Below, piece by piece: positions 9,465 through 17,105 of a stretch of DNA of 64,000 nucleotides. The stretch comes from Nocardia ignorata NBRC 108230. GTDB taxonomy: Bacteria; Actinomycetota; Actinomycetes; Mycobacteriales; Mycobacteriaceae. Numbering within the stretch: position 1 is the first letter of the stretch; each line of letters opens with the position of its first letter. Location of the stretch: contig NZ_BDBI01000026.1 of NCBI RefSeq assembly GCF_001612905.1, positions 62,001 through 126,000 of the forward strand, written 5' to 3'. The notes beneath the pieces are model-generated. The model saw nothing but the letters and a program-made list of their open reading frames with translations. It ran no database searches and was not told the origin of the DNA. The position numbers and the translations under genes were made by a program.

Positions 9465-10580
9465 TCAGAGCAGGATCGCGCCGCTCGTCGGGGTCTCGCG
9501 GGCGATGGCCGAGTAGGCCGCCGCGAGCAGGCTCGGGTCCGGGCCTTCGAGGCGGCCGGGCTTGGCCAGGCCGTCGAGCACCACGAAGCGGAGCACGCCG
9601 GAGCGGGTCTTCTTGTCGGTCTGCATCGCGTCCATCAGCTGCGGCAGGGCGTCGGCGTCGTAGCTCACCGGCAGGCCGACGCTTTCCAGGATGGTGCGGT
9701 GACGGTCGGCGGTGGCGTCGTCCAGGCGGCCGGCGAGGCGGCCCAGTTCGGCGGCGAACACGAGGCCGACGGACACGGCGGCACCGTGACGCCAGCGGTA
9801 CCGCTCGCGTCGCTCCACCGCGTGGCCGAGGGTATGGCCGTAGTTGAGGATTTCGCGCAGGCTCGATTCCTTGAGGTCGGCGGCGACCACGTCGGCCTTC
9901 ACCTGGATGGCGCGGCGGACCAGTTCCGGCAGCACCTCGCCGGTCGGGTCGAGCGCGGCCTCCGGGTCGGCCTCGATGAGGTCGAGGATCACCGGGTCGG
10001 CGATGAAACCGGCCTTGATGATCTCGGCCATGCCCGCGACGATCTCGTTGCGCGGCACCGTTTCCAGGGTCACCAGGTCGACGAGGACGGCGCTCGGCTC
10101 GTGGAAGCTGCCGACCAGGTTCTTGCCCGCCTCGGTGTTGATGCCGGTCTTGCCGCCGACCGCGGCGTCGACCATGGCCAGCAGTGTGGTCGGCACGTGC
10201 ACGATGCGCACCCCGCGCATCCAGGTGGCCGCCACGAAGCCCGCGAGGTCGGTGGCCGCGCCGCCGCCGAGGCTCACCACGGCGTCGTTGCGGGTGAGCC
10301 CGATGCGGCCGAGTACCTCCCAGCAGAACCCGGCCACGGCCAGGTCCTTGCCGTCCTCGGCATCGGGGATCTCGATGCGGTGCGCGTCGATCCCGGTGTC
10401 GGCCAGCGCCTTTCGTACCGCTTCGGCGGTCTCGGCCAGCGGCGGCTGGTGGAAGATCGCCACGGTCCGCACCGCATTGCCCGCGGTCACCGCCTCGACG
10501 AGGTCGCCGAGCAACCCGCGACCGATGATCACCGGGTAGGGATCGGCGGTACGGACCTGGATGGTGGTCGGCTCTGTCAC
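9465..10580 (-). CDS. aroB: 3-dehydroquinate synthase
   Basis: A 371-residue NAD- and metal-dependent enzyme making 3-dehydroquinate from DAHP, step two of the shikimate pathway. The NAD loop is VSLGGGAATDLAGFVAATW, followed by HVPTTLLAMVDAAVGGKTGIN, the family core. Metal ligands are supplied by the Glu in MAEIIKAG and by His in LNYGHTLGHAVE. Full length. The GTG start overlaps the aroK stop by four bases (GTGA), so translation is probably coupled. It is the last gene of aroC-aroK-aroB, followed by two hairpins. Confidence 0.95.
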   Translation of the reverse strand: MTEPTTIQVRTADPYPVIIGRGLLGDLVEAVTAGNAVRTVAIFHQPPLAETAEAVRKALADTGIDAHRIEIPDAEDGKDLAVAGFCWEVLGRIGLTRNDAVVSLGGGAATDLAGFVAATWMRGVRIVHVPTTLLAMVDAAVGGKTGINTEAGKNLVGSFHEPSAVLVDLVTLETVPRNEIVAGMAEIIKAGFIADPVILDLIEADPEAALDPTGEVLPELVRRAIQVKADVVAADLKESSLREILNYGHTLGHAVERRERYRWRHGAAVSVGLVFAAELGRLAGRLDDATADRHRTILESVGLPVSYDADALPQLMDAMQTDKKTRSGVLRFVVLDGLAKPGRLEGPDPSLLAAAYSAIARETPTSGAILL

Positions 10581-12361
10581 GTGCGCTGCTCCGATTCTCT
10601 CGGGTCGTTGGTCATACGTCTTGTCGCGCGCCGTCGCGGCCGCGCCCGCCAGGAACCCGGCGCCGGTTCCCCTGGCCCTCGATCAGCGGGCTGCTGAGTC
10701 CCACGCTGGTCGGTCGGGCCTGCGGGTGTTTCGGCACCGGGATCGGTCGCCGAACTCCGACGTCCACCCGCTGCTTGTTTCGCGCCGCTACGCCTACCTC
10801 GGGTGCCACGTCTGCTGCGGTTACCGGACGATTCCGTGCCGCCGGATCTGCGACCGGTGGCCGTCGGGGAGTCGTCGGCGCTGTCGGCAGGAGAGCCTTG
10901 GGCGGTGCCGGAACGGGTGCTCGGCTGGGACTTGCGGCCGCGTCGGTTCGGGCGCGTGGTCCTGGCGTTTTCGGCGGGTCCGGCCGGAGTTTCGGCGCGT
11001 GCTTCGACGGCAGGTGAGGCCGCGTCGGCGGTCGGCTCGCCGGTCCGGGTGGAGTCGGTCGCGCTGCCGGCACGGGACCGGCTGCCGCGGCGGCGCAAGC
11101 GGTTGCGGCGCGAGCGTCTGCCCTCACCGGGCGGGGTTTCACCGGAGGCGGATCGGCCCGGCGCGGGTCGTGCTGCGGCGGAAGTGCTTCCGTCGTTGTC
11201 GGCCTGGGCTGTGGGTGCGGGAACGATCTCGCCGCGCCGGGCGGCTGCTGCCCTCGCGCGGGACCGTCTGCGCGCTTTGGAACGATTGCTGCCGGAGCCC
11301 CGTGTGGAAGGTGAAGGGGGAGCGGGCTTCGTGGTGTCGGCGGTACGCACGATGTCGGTTCGCACCGATTCGAGTCCCAACCGTGCCAAGATCATCCGCA
11401 CCACCCGGCCAGGGCTGCGACCGTCGGTGCGCACGCGCACCGTGGCCACTTCTCGGTAGAGAGGGCGGCGCTGCTTCATCAGCTCGCGGTACTTCGCGAC
11501 GGGGTCGGCACCGTTCAGCAGGGGACGGGCATTGCTCGACCCGGTGCGCCGAAGTCCTTCGCCCACACTGATTTCCAGGTACACCACGGTGGCACCGCGT
11601 AGCACCTCGCGCGTGCGCGCCGACAGCACCGACCCGCCGCCGAGCGACACCACGCCCTCGTGCTCGAGCACGGCCCGCCGCACCACCTGCTCCTCGATAC
11701 GGCGGAACTCCGGCTCACCGTCTTCGGCGAAGATCTCGGGAATGCTCCGCCCGGTCTCCGCCTCGATCCCCGCATCGGTGTCGAACAGCTCGACACCCAG
11801 TTCCCTGGCCAGCTTGCGACCGATCGTCGACTTCCCCGAACCGGGCGGCCCGACCAACACCACCCGAGCACGCGCGACGACCCCGTCCTCGCCGCCGTCC
11901 TCCGCACTCGGTGCCGTGCGCACATTGTCGCCAACCGTGTCCGCACCCGCTGCTGCGGGCGCGTTTTCGCCACCGGAGGGCGTACCCGCGGCAGTATGCG
12001 CAGTGTTCCCCCCGGCCTTCGCGCTGGGGGTAAGGGCCAAGGCGTCGTCCCCCGCCTCCGGATCGGCTGCCGTGGTCGAGTCGGCGTCCCCCGTCCCTGC
12101 ACCGTGGCCGGGTGCCGTGGCCGGATTGTCGTCCTCTGCCGCTGCGGCGAAAGCCGTGGCGTGGTCGGCCTCGGTGTCCGCAGTGGGAGGCGTGGTCAGG
12201 GTCGCGTCCCCGGCGTCTGCTGTGGTCGGGTCGTCCCCGCCTGCTGCGGTGGGGGTCGTGATCGGGTTGTCGTCGCTGGTCTCCGTGCCGGGTGCGACGG
12301 TCGTCGATGAGGGGCCCGCGTCGGTGTGGCGCGCGGTCCCCTCCTGGCCCGGCGTGGTCAC
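10577..12361 (-). CDS. aroK: Shikimate kinase with long disordered N- and C-terminal extensions
   Basis: A 594-residue frame around a normal shikimate kinase of about 170 residues. The kinase spans about residues 163-335: P-loop LVGPPGSGKSTIGRKLA, shikimate-site FDTDAGIE, Gly loop VVSLGGGSVL and lid SSNARPLL. Residues 1-160 are low-complexity Ala/Thr/Gly/Asp/Pro. Residues 336-594 are Arg/Ser/Gly/Pro-rich with basic clusters such as RSRRNRLRRRGSRSR. Typical AroK is 170-200 residues, so about 420 residues are extra. The GTG start overlaps the aroC stop (GTGA) and the stop overlaps the aroB start, so the frame is bounded by operon neighbours. Initiation at GTG codons just before the kinase (VVARARVV) cannot be excluded. 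Confidence 0.88.
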   Translation of the reverse strand: MTTPGQEGTARHTDAGPSSTTVAPGTETSDDNPITTPTAAGGDDPTTADAGDATLTTPPTADTEADHATAFAAAAEDDNPATAPGHGAGTGDADSTTAADPEAGDDALALTPSAKAGGNTAHTAAGTPSGGENAPAAAGADTVGDNVRTAPSAEDGGEDGVVARARVVLVGPPGSGKSTIGRKLARELGVELFDTDAGIEAETGRSIPEIFAEDGEPEFRRIEEQVVRRAVLEHEGVVSLGGGSVLSARTREVLRGATVVYLEISVGEGLRRTGSSNARPLLNGADPVAKYRELMKQRRPLYREVATVRVRTDGRSPGRVVRMILARLGLESVRTDIVRTADTTKPAPPSPSTRGSGSNRSKARRRSRARAAAARRGEIVPAPTAQADNDGSTSAAARPAPGRSASGETPPGEGRRSRRNRLRRRGSRSRAGSATDSTRTGEPTADAASPAVEARAETPAGPAENARTTRPNRRGRKSQPSTRSGTAQGSPADSADDSPTATGRRSGGTESSGNRSRRGTRGRRSGAKQAAGGRRSSATDPGAETPAGPTDQRGTQQPADRGPGEPAPGSWRARPRRRATRRMTNDPRESEQRT

Positions 12362-13566
12362 GACGTGCGGCTGTCCGCGGGCACGTGGGGACGGCTGCTG
12401 ATCCGCTTGATGTAGCTGGTGATGTTGTCGACGGTCTCGGCCAGTGAATCGCCACCGAACTTCTCCAGCGCGGCCTGCGCCACGACCAGCGCCACCATCG
12501 ATTCGGCGACGACGGCGGCGGCGGGCACCGCGCACACATCGGAGCGCTGGTGGATGGCGACAGCTTCCTCACCGGTGGACATGTCGACGGTCGACAGCGC
12601 CCGCGGCACCGTCGAGATCGGCTTCATCGCCGCACGCACGCGCAGCGCCTCACCGTTGGTCATGCCGCCTTCCAGACCGCCCGCGCGGTTGGTCGAACGC
12701 AGCACACCGTCGGGACCGGGACGCATCTCGTCGTGGGCCTGGCTGCCGCGCCGGCGCGCGGTCTCGAAACCGTCGCCGACCTCGACACCCTTGATCGCCT
12801 GAATACCCATGAGCGCGGCGGCGAGTCGCGAGTCGAGCCGCTGCTCCCCACTGGTGAACGAGCCGAGTCCGATGGGCAGCCCGTCGACGATCACCTCGAC
12901 GACCCCACCGAGGGTGTCGCCGTCCTTCTTGGCCGCCTCGATCTCGGCGATCATCGCCGCCTCGGCGTCGGCGTCGAACGCGCGCACCGGGCTGGCGTCG
13001 ACGGCATCGAGATCCTGGGGGCCGGGCACGACGCCGGTGGTATTCGCGGCGGCACCGATCGACACGACGTGCGAGATCACCTCGACGCCGAAGGCCTGGC
13101 GCAGGAAGTTACGGGCAACGGTGCCCGCCGCCACGCGAGCGGCGGTCTCCCGGGCGCTGGCCCGCTCGAGCACCGGCCGCGCGTCGTCGAAGCCGTACTT
13201 CAGCATGCCGGAGTAGTCGGCGTGTCCGGGGCGTGGACGGGTGAGGGGAGCGTTGCGCGCCATGCCTTCCAGCGCCGCCGCGTCGACGGGATCGGCCGAC
13301 ATCACCTCGGTCCACTTGGGCCACTCGGAATTGGCGACCTCGATCGCGACCGGACCACCCATGGTCCGCCCGTGGCGCACGCCACCGACCAGGGTGACCT
13401 TGTCGGCCTCGAACTTCATCCGGGCGCCGCGCCCGTAGCCGAGCCGACGGCGCGCGAGCTGTGCGGAGACATCGTCCGATGTCACCTCGACTCCGGCGAC
13501 CATCCCTTCCAGGAGGGCGACGAGAGCGGGACCATGGGATTCTCCGGCAGTTATCCAGCGCAACAC
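12358..13566 (-). CDS. aroC: Chorismate synthase
   Basis: A 402-residue FMN-dependent enzyme converting EPSP to chorismate, the last common step to aromatic amino acids and folate. It begins LRWITAGESHGPAL, the N-terminal signature. RASARETAARVAAG and GLEGGMTNGEALRVRAAMKP are the FMN/substrate-binding signatures. The frame is open further upstream, but GTG at 13566 gives the usual length and has GGGAAG 9 bases before it; an ATG at 13575 is the alternative. It is first in aroC-aroK-aroB and its stop overlaps the aroK start by four bases. Confidence 0.95.
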   Translation of the reverse strand: MLRWITAGESHGPALVALLEGMVAGVEVTSDDVSAQLARRRLGYGRGARMKFEADKVTLVGGVRHGRTMGGPVAIEVANSEWPKWTEVMSADPVDAAALEGMARNAPLTRPRPGHADYSGMLKYGFDDARPVLERASARETAARVAAGTVARNFLRQAFGVEVISHVVSIGAAANTTGVVPGPQDLDAVDASPVRAFDADAEAAMIAEIEAAKKDGDTLGGVVEVIVDGLPIGLGSFTSGEQRLDSRLAAALMGIQAIKGVEVGDGFETARRRGSQAHDEMRPGPDGVLRSTNRAGGLEGGMTNGEALRVRAAMKPISTVPRALSTVDMSTGEEAVAIHQRSDVCAVPAAAVVAESMVALVVAQAALEKFGGDSLAETVDNITSYIKRISSRPHVPADSRTS

Positions 13567-13716
13567 GCCGACCATCTTCCCATGTCGGCGCCCGCGGTCG
13601 GGCACGTGGTCCGCAGTGACGAGCGGCACGTCGGCGGTGTGCCTGCTCGCACGCCCACCGGACCGTCGTGCCGGCGGGTGCGGACGGTGTCGCGATTCGG
13701 CGCGTCGGGGTCGCTG

Positions 13717-14190
13717 TCATGCCAACGCCATCGCCGTCACCGTGGCCAGGCACATCGCCGGACCGTGAGGTACCACCCTGCGTGTAGTCACCTGCCGCGC
13801 GTTCTCCACGGCGCATCCCGATACCGACCGCAACCAGTGCCTACCCAGCACAACAGCCGCCGCCACCGCGGTGAGCAGTGGCGCCGCGACGGCCGCCCAC
13901 GTCCACGCGGGTGGGCCCGCCAGCGCGGCCGCGGCGCCCAGTGCGACCGCCAGCTTCACATCACCGGCGCCGAGCGCGGCGGGCGCGATCAGATGGGTCA
14001 CCAGGTAGGGCATGGTCAGCAGGGCGGCACCGATCAGTGCCGTGGTCAATTGCCCGGTGTACCAGGCGAACCCGAAGACGGCGACCGCACCAGCGCCGGT
14101 GAGCGCGTTGGGCAGGCGGCGGGCATGGACATCGATCACGCCGAGGAGCAGACACCAGGCGATGAGCAGGCAGAACGCGGCAGTAGTCAT
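13717..14190 (-). CDS. Prepilin peptidase, A24 family, short form
   Basis: A 157-residue inner-membrane aspartic protease that processes prepilin-like leader peptides. It consists of about five membrane helices without the N-terminal methylase domain, like TadV or FlaK-type enzymes. The first catalytic Asp is in LLGVIDVHARRLPNALTG and the second in LGAGDVKLAVALG, the GxGD motif. The ATG at 14190 begins MTTAAFCLL; frame extension upstream is Arg-rich and unlikely to be coding. No pilin or Tad genes are in the window, so its substrate is not visible. It sits between aroC and pepQ, as an equivalent gene does near alaS in mycobacteria. Confidence 0.85.
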   Translation of the reverse strand: MTTAAFCLLIAWCLLLGVIDVHARRLPNALTGAGAVAVFGFAWYTGQLTTALIGAALLTMPYLVTHLIAPAALGAGDVKLAVALGAAAALAGPPAWTWAAVAAPLLTAVAAAVVLGRHWLRSVSGCAVENARQVTTRRVVPHGPAMCLATVTAMALA

Positions 14191-14239
14191 GTGTCGATCG
14201 TGCTGGCCCGAGCGGCGGCGATCGATATCTCTCCGCCGA

Positions 14240-14267
14240 ATGTGGACAACTTTCGCACATGTGGACA
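14240..14267 (+). repeat. Direct repeat ATGTGGACA x2 in the prepilin-peptidase/pepQ gap
   Basis: ATGTGGACA occurs at 14240-14248 and 14259-14267, 19 bases apart start to start, close to two helical turns. The gap (14191-14399) separates divergent genes, so the pair may be a regulator binding site. No function is known to me. Confidence 0.35.
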
Positions 14268-14399
14268 GCCCGATCTCCAGAACTGCTGTCGCACATGCAC
14301 TCCGCCGAGGTCGGCGCGGGAAAAGCCGGTGCCACGCCCGGAACCGAAGATGGCGCACTCGATGCCCACGTGTCCGTGGTTCGGCGGTAGCGTTGACTC

Positions 14400-15521
14400 A
14401 TGTGTGCTGACTACACGGGTCCCGACCACGCGGCACGGCGCGGCGCCCTGCGGAGCCTGCTGGTGGAGAACGGCGTCGACGCGCTGCTCGTGACCGATCT
14501 GGTCAATATCCGCTATCTCACCGGCTTCACCGGCTCCAACGCCGTCCTGCTCGTGCACTCGTGGGACATGCGCGGCGCCGAGGACCGCACCGTCATCGGC
14601 ACCGACGGCCGCTACGCCGCCCAGGTGGCCGAGCAGACCCCGGATCTCCGTGCCGAGATCTCGCGCGCCACCGCCCGGCGCATCCTCGAGCTGGCAGGCG
14701 AGTGGCAACTCGGCCGTGTCGGCTTCGAAAGCCACGTGGTCACCGTCGCCGAGCACGAGTCCTACGGGGAGCTGCGCACCGGTCTACAGCTCGTGCCGAC
14801 CTCCGGCCTGGTCGAGCAGCTGCGCATGGTCAAGGACGACTACGAGGTCGAGCAGTTGCGGGCCGCGTGCGCCGCCGCCGACGCCGGGCTGGCGTCCCTG
14901 CTCGAGCGTGGCCTGCTGCGGCCCGGGCGCACCGAGCGCCAGGTGGCGCGCGACCTCGAATGGGCCATGTTCGAGCACGGCGCCGAGGCCGTCTCGTTCG
15001 AGACAATCGTGGCCGCGGGCGTCAATTCGGCCGTGCCGCACCACCGGCCCACAGGCGCGGTCCTGGCCACGGGTGACTTCGTGAAGCTCGACTTCGGCGC
15101 GGTCGTCGACGGCTACCACTCCGACATGACGCGCACGCTCGTCCTCGGTGAACCCGCCGGCTGGCAGCGCGAGATCTACGAGCTGGTCGCCCGCTCCCAG
15201 CAGGCGGGACGGGAAGCGCTCAAACCCGGTGCCAAGACCGCCGAGGTCGATGCCGCCGCCCGCGTGGTCATCGAGGACGCGGGCTACGGCGCGCAGTTCG
15301 TACACGGCCTCGGACACGGCGTCGGGCTGCAGATCCACGAAGCGCCCGGAGTTGCCAAAACGAGTACCGGTACACTTCTGGCAGGCGTGGCGGTGACCGT
15401 CGAACCAGGTGTGTACCTTCCCGGCCGCGGCGGGGTCCGGATCGAGGACACGCTCGTGGTGCGCGAAGGGGGCCCGGAACTGCTCACCCTCACCAGCAAG
15501 AACCTGACCGTCGTCGAGTGA
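14400..15521 (+). CDS. pepQ: M24 aminopeptidase P / Xaa-Pro dipeptidase
   Basis: A 373-residue metallopeptidase of the pita-bread fold removing residues next to proline. Residues 1-140 form the N-terminal creatinase-like domain (LLVTDLVNIRYLTGFTGSN). The catalytic domain supplies the dinuclear metal ligands: two Asp in LDFGAVVDGYHSDMTRT, His in VHGLGHGVGLQIHEAPG, Glu in VTVEPGVYLPG and Glu in GVRIEDTLVV. The ATG at 14400 lies 6 bases after TAGCGT (14388-14393), so the transcript is likely leaderless. The C-terminus overlaps the upstream open frame of efp; pepQ-efp-nusB is conserved in actinobacteria. Confidence 0.92.
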   Translation: MCADYTGPDHAARRGALRSLLVENGVDALLVTDLVNIRYLTGFTGSNAVLLVHSWDMRGAEDRTVIGTDGRYAAQVAEQTPDLRAEISRATARRILELAGEWQLGRVGFESHVVTVAEHESYGELRTGLQLVPTSGLVEQLRMVKDDYEVEQLRAACAAADAGLASLLERGLLRPGRTERQVARDLEWAMFEHGAEAVSFETIVAAGVNSAVPHHRPTGAVLATGDFVKLDFGAVVDGYHSDMTRTLVLGEPAGWQREIYELVARSQQAGREALKPGAKTAEVDAAARVVIEDAGYGAQFVHGLGHGVGLQIHEAPGVAKTSTGTLLAGVAVTVEPGVYLPGRGGVRIEDTLVVREGGPELLTLTSKNLTVVE

Positions 15522-15571
15522 CGACGGCGCCCCCAGAGACACGCAGTAACGAACGAGGAGATCCGAAGACA

Positions 15572-16135
15572 GTGGCGGACACCAGCGACTTCAAGAACGG
15601 CCTTGTGCTGAAGATCGACGGTCAGCTTCAGCAGATCGTCGAATTCCAGCACGTGAAGCCGGGTAAGGGCCCCGCCTTCGTGCGGACCAAGCTGAAGAAC
15701 GTCGTGTCCGGCAAGGTCGTCGACAAGACCTTCAACGCGGGTGTCAAGGTCGAGACCGCCACGGTCGACCGTCGCGACATGACCTACCTGTACCACGACG
15801 GCTCCGACTACATCTTCATGGACGGCGAGACCTACGACCAGATCTCCATCCCGGAGGCCACCATCGGCCAGGGTGCGCGCTTCCTGCTGGAGAACATGGG
15901 CGTGCAGGTCGCCGTGCACGAGGACGCGCCGCTGTTCGTGGAGCTCCCGGTGACCATCGAGCTGCTGGTGCAGCACACCGACATCGGTCTGCAGGGCGAC
16001 CGCTCCACCGGCGGCACCAAGCCCGCCACCCTGGAAACCGGTGCCGAGGTGCAGGTCCCGCTGTTCATCAACACCGGTGACAAGCTGAAAATCGACTCGC
16101 GCGACGGCAGCTACCTCGGCCGCGTCAACGCCTGA
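15572..16135 (+). CDS. efp: Elongation factor P
   Basis: A 187-residue three-domain translation factor that rescues ribosomes stalled on polyproline. It begins ADTSDFKNGLVLKIDGQ; the loop VKPGKGPAFVRTKLKN carries the Lys at the tip that reaches the peptidyl-transferase centre. The C-terminal signature GAEVQVPLFINTGDKLKID is intact. GTG 15572 is chosen because GAGGAGAT lies upstream at usual spacing and the length is standard; the frame is open back to 15518. Last 3 bases before nusB make the two genes almost contiguous. No modification enzyme gene is nearby. Confidence 0.95.
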   Translation: MADTSDFKNGLVLKIDGQLQQIVEFQHVKPGKGPAFVRTKLKNVVSGKVVDKTFNAGVKVETATVDRRDMTYLYHDGSDYIFMDGETYDQISIPEATIGQGARFLLENMGVQVAVHEDAPLFVELPVTIELLVQHTDIGLQGDRSTGGTKPATLETGAEVQVPLFINTGDKLKIDSRDGSYLGRVNA

Positions 16136-16137
16136 TC

Positions 16138-16647
16138 GTGGCGGACTCCCCGGCAGACAAGAAGGGCTCGTACAAGAAGCTCGGTGCGCGCCACAAGGCG
16201 CGTCGCCGTGCCGTGGACATGCTGTTCGAGGCGGAGGCGCGTGACGTCGACGTCTCCGATCTGCTGGCCGAGCGGGCCGAGCTCGCGACCCGCGATCAGA
16301 GCGTGGCCCCTGTGCACCCGTACACCAACACCCTCGTCGAAGGCGTCGCCGACGACCTCGACCGGGTGGACGGCACCATCGAGTCCTACCTGCAGGACTG
16401 GACCCTGACGCGGCTGCCCGCCGTGGACCGGGCCATCCTGCGGATCGCGGTGTGGGAGCTGTTCCACGCCACCGACGTGCCCCCGGTCGTCGCGGTCGAC
16501 GAGGCCGTGGAGCTGGCCAAGGAGCTGTCCACCGACGATTCCCCGTCGTTCGTGAACGGTGTGCTCGGGCAGGTCGTGCAGGTGGCGCCGCAGGTGCGGG
16601 CCGCCGCGGCCGCGACACGGGTACCTCGGCAGGAACCGGAGGCCTGA
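16138..16647 (+). CDS. nusB: Transcription antitermination factor NusB
   Basis: A 169-residue all-helical RNA-binding protein that pairs with S10 (NusE) on boxA to keep RNA polymerase processive on rRNA operons. The N-terminal KLGARHKARRRAVDMLFEAE and the C-terminal AVDEAVELAKELSTDDSPSFVNGVLG are the recognisable family segments. It has an Ala-rich tail of about 25 residues beyond the core. The GTG start follows the efp stop by two bases; the downstream YciI gene starts two bases after its stop, so all three are probably one message. Confidence 0.94.
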   Translation: MADSPADKKGSYKKLGARHKARRRAVDMLFEAEARDVDVSDLLAERAELATRDQSVAPVHPYTNTLVEGVADDLDRVDGTIESYLQDWTLTRLPAVDRAILRIAVWELFHATDVPPVVAVDEAVELAKELSTDDSPSFVNGVLGQVVQVAPQVRAAAAATRVPRQEPEA

Positions 16648-16649
16648 GC

Positions 16650-16913
16650 GTGGCCAAGTACCTGGTGATGGCCCGGCGCACGCCCGGGTTCGATGCCTCG
16701 GTCATCGAGCCGCACCGCGAATTCCTGCGTGACCTGCTCGCGAAAGGCCGGCTGCAGGAGAGCGGCGGATTCAGCGACGGCACCGGCGGCGCCTATGTGG
16801 TGCTGGCCGAAAACCTCGACGCCGCAACCGCACTCGTGCACTCCGATCCACTGCACACCATGGGTGCTTCGGAACTGACCATTCACGAATGGACGATCAC
16901 CGTCTCCGCGTGA
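16650..16913 (+). CDS. YciI family protein
   Basis: An 87-residue dimeric alpha/beta protein (AKYLVMARRTPGFD...). It has the YciI pattern: a beta strand, a helix ending RDLLAKGRLQESGGFSD, then YVVLAENLDAATALVHSDPL with the conserved His-x-Asp, and a final strand HEWTITVSA. The biochemical role of the family is poorly defined; some members act as chlorodienelactone-type or ring-opening catalysts. GTG 16650 follows the nusB TGA by two bases, so it is the last gene of pepQ/efp/nusB/yciI, before a hairpin terminator. Confidence 0.8.
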   Translation: MAKYLVMARRTPGFDASVIEPHREFLRDLLAKGRLQESGGFSDGTGGAYVVLAENLDAATALVHSDPLHTMGASELTIHEWTITVSA

Positions 16914-16927
16914 TCCCGTTCCGCCGA

Positions 16928-16957
16928 CAGCCGCGCGCTCGATCGAGCGTGCGGCTG
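16928..16957 (+). terminator. Hairpin terminator after yciI
   Basis: CAGCCGCGCGCTCGA and its near-perfect complement form a 30-base palindrome with one wobble position, 15 bases after the yciI stop. The message continues TTCGCTGTTC, only weakly U-rich. It marks the end of the efp-nusB unit. Confidence 0.7.
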
Positions 16958-17105
16958 TTCGCTGTTCGGGCCGTGGTCCGACGGCCTCCGCCGGTGGGTG
17001 TACGAGGAAACCGGCGGAGGCGCGGCCGCGCCGGGTAGCGCGGTGTCGGGTGTGCGTGGGCACCCGATGATCCTGCAACCTCGAGTGGGCTCGAGGTCAA
17101 GAGGG

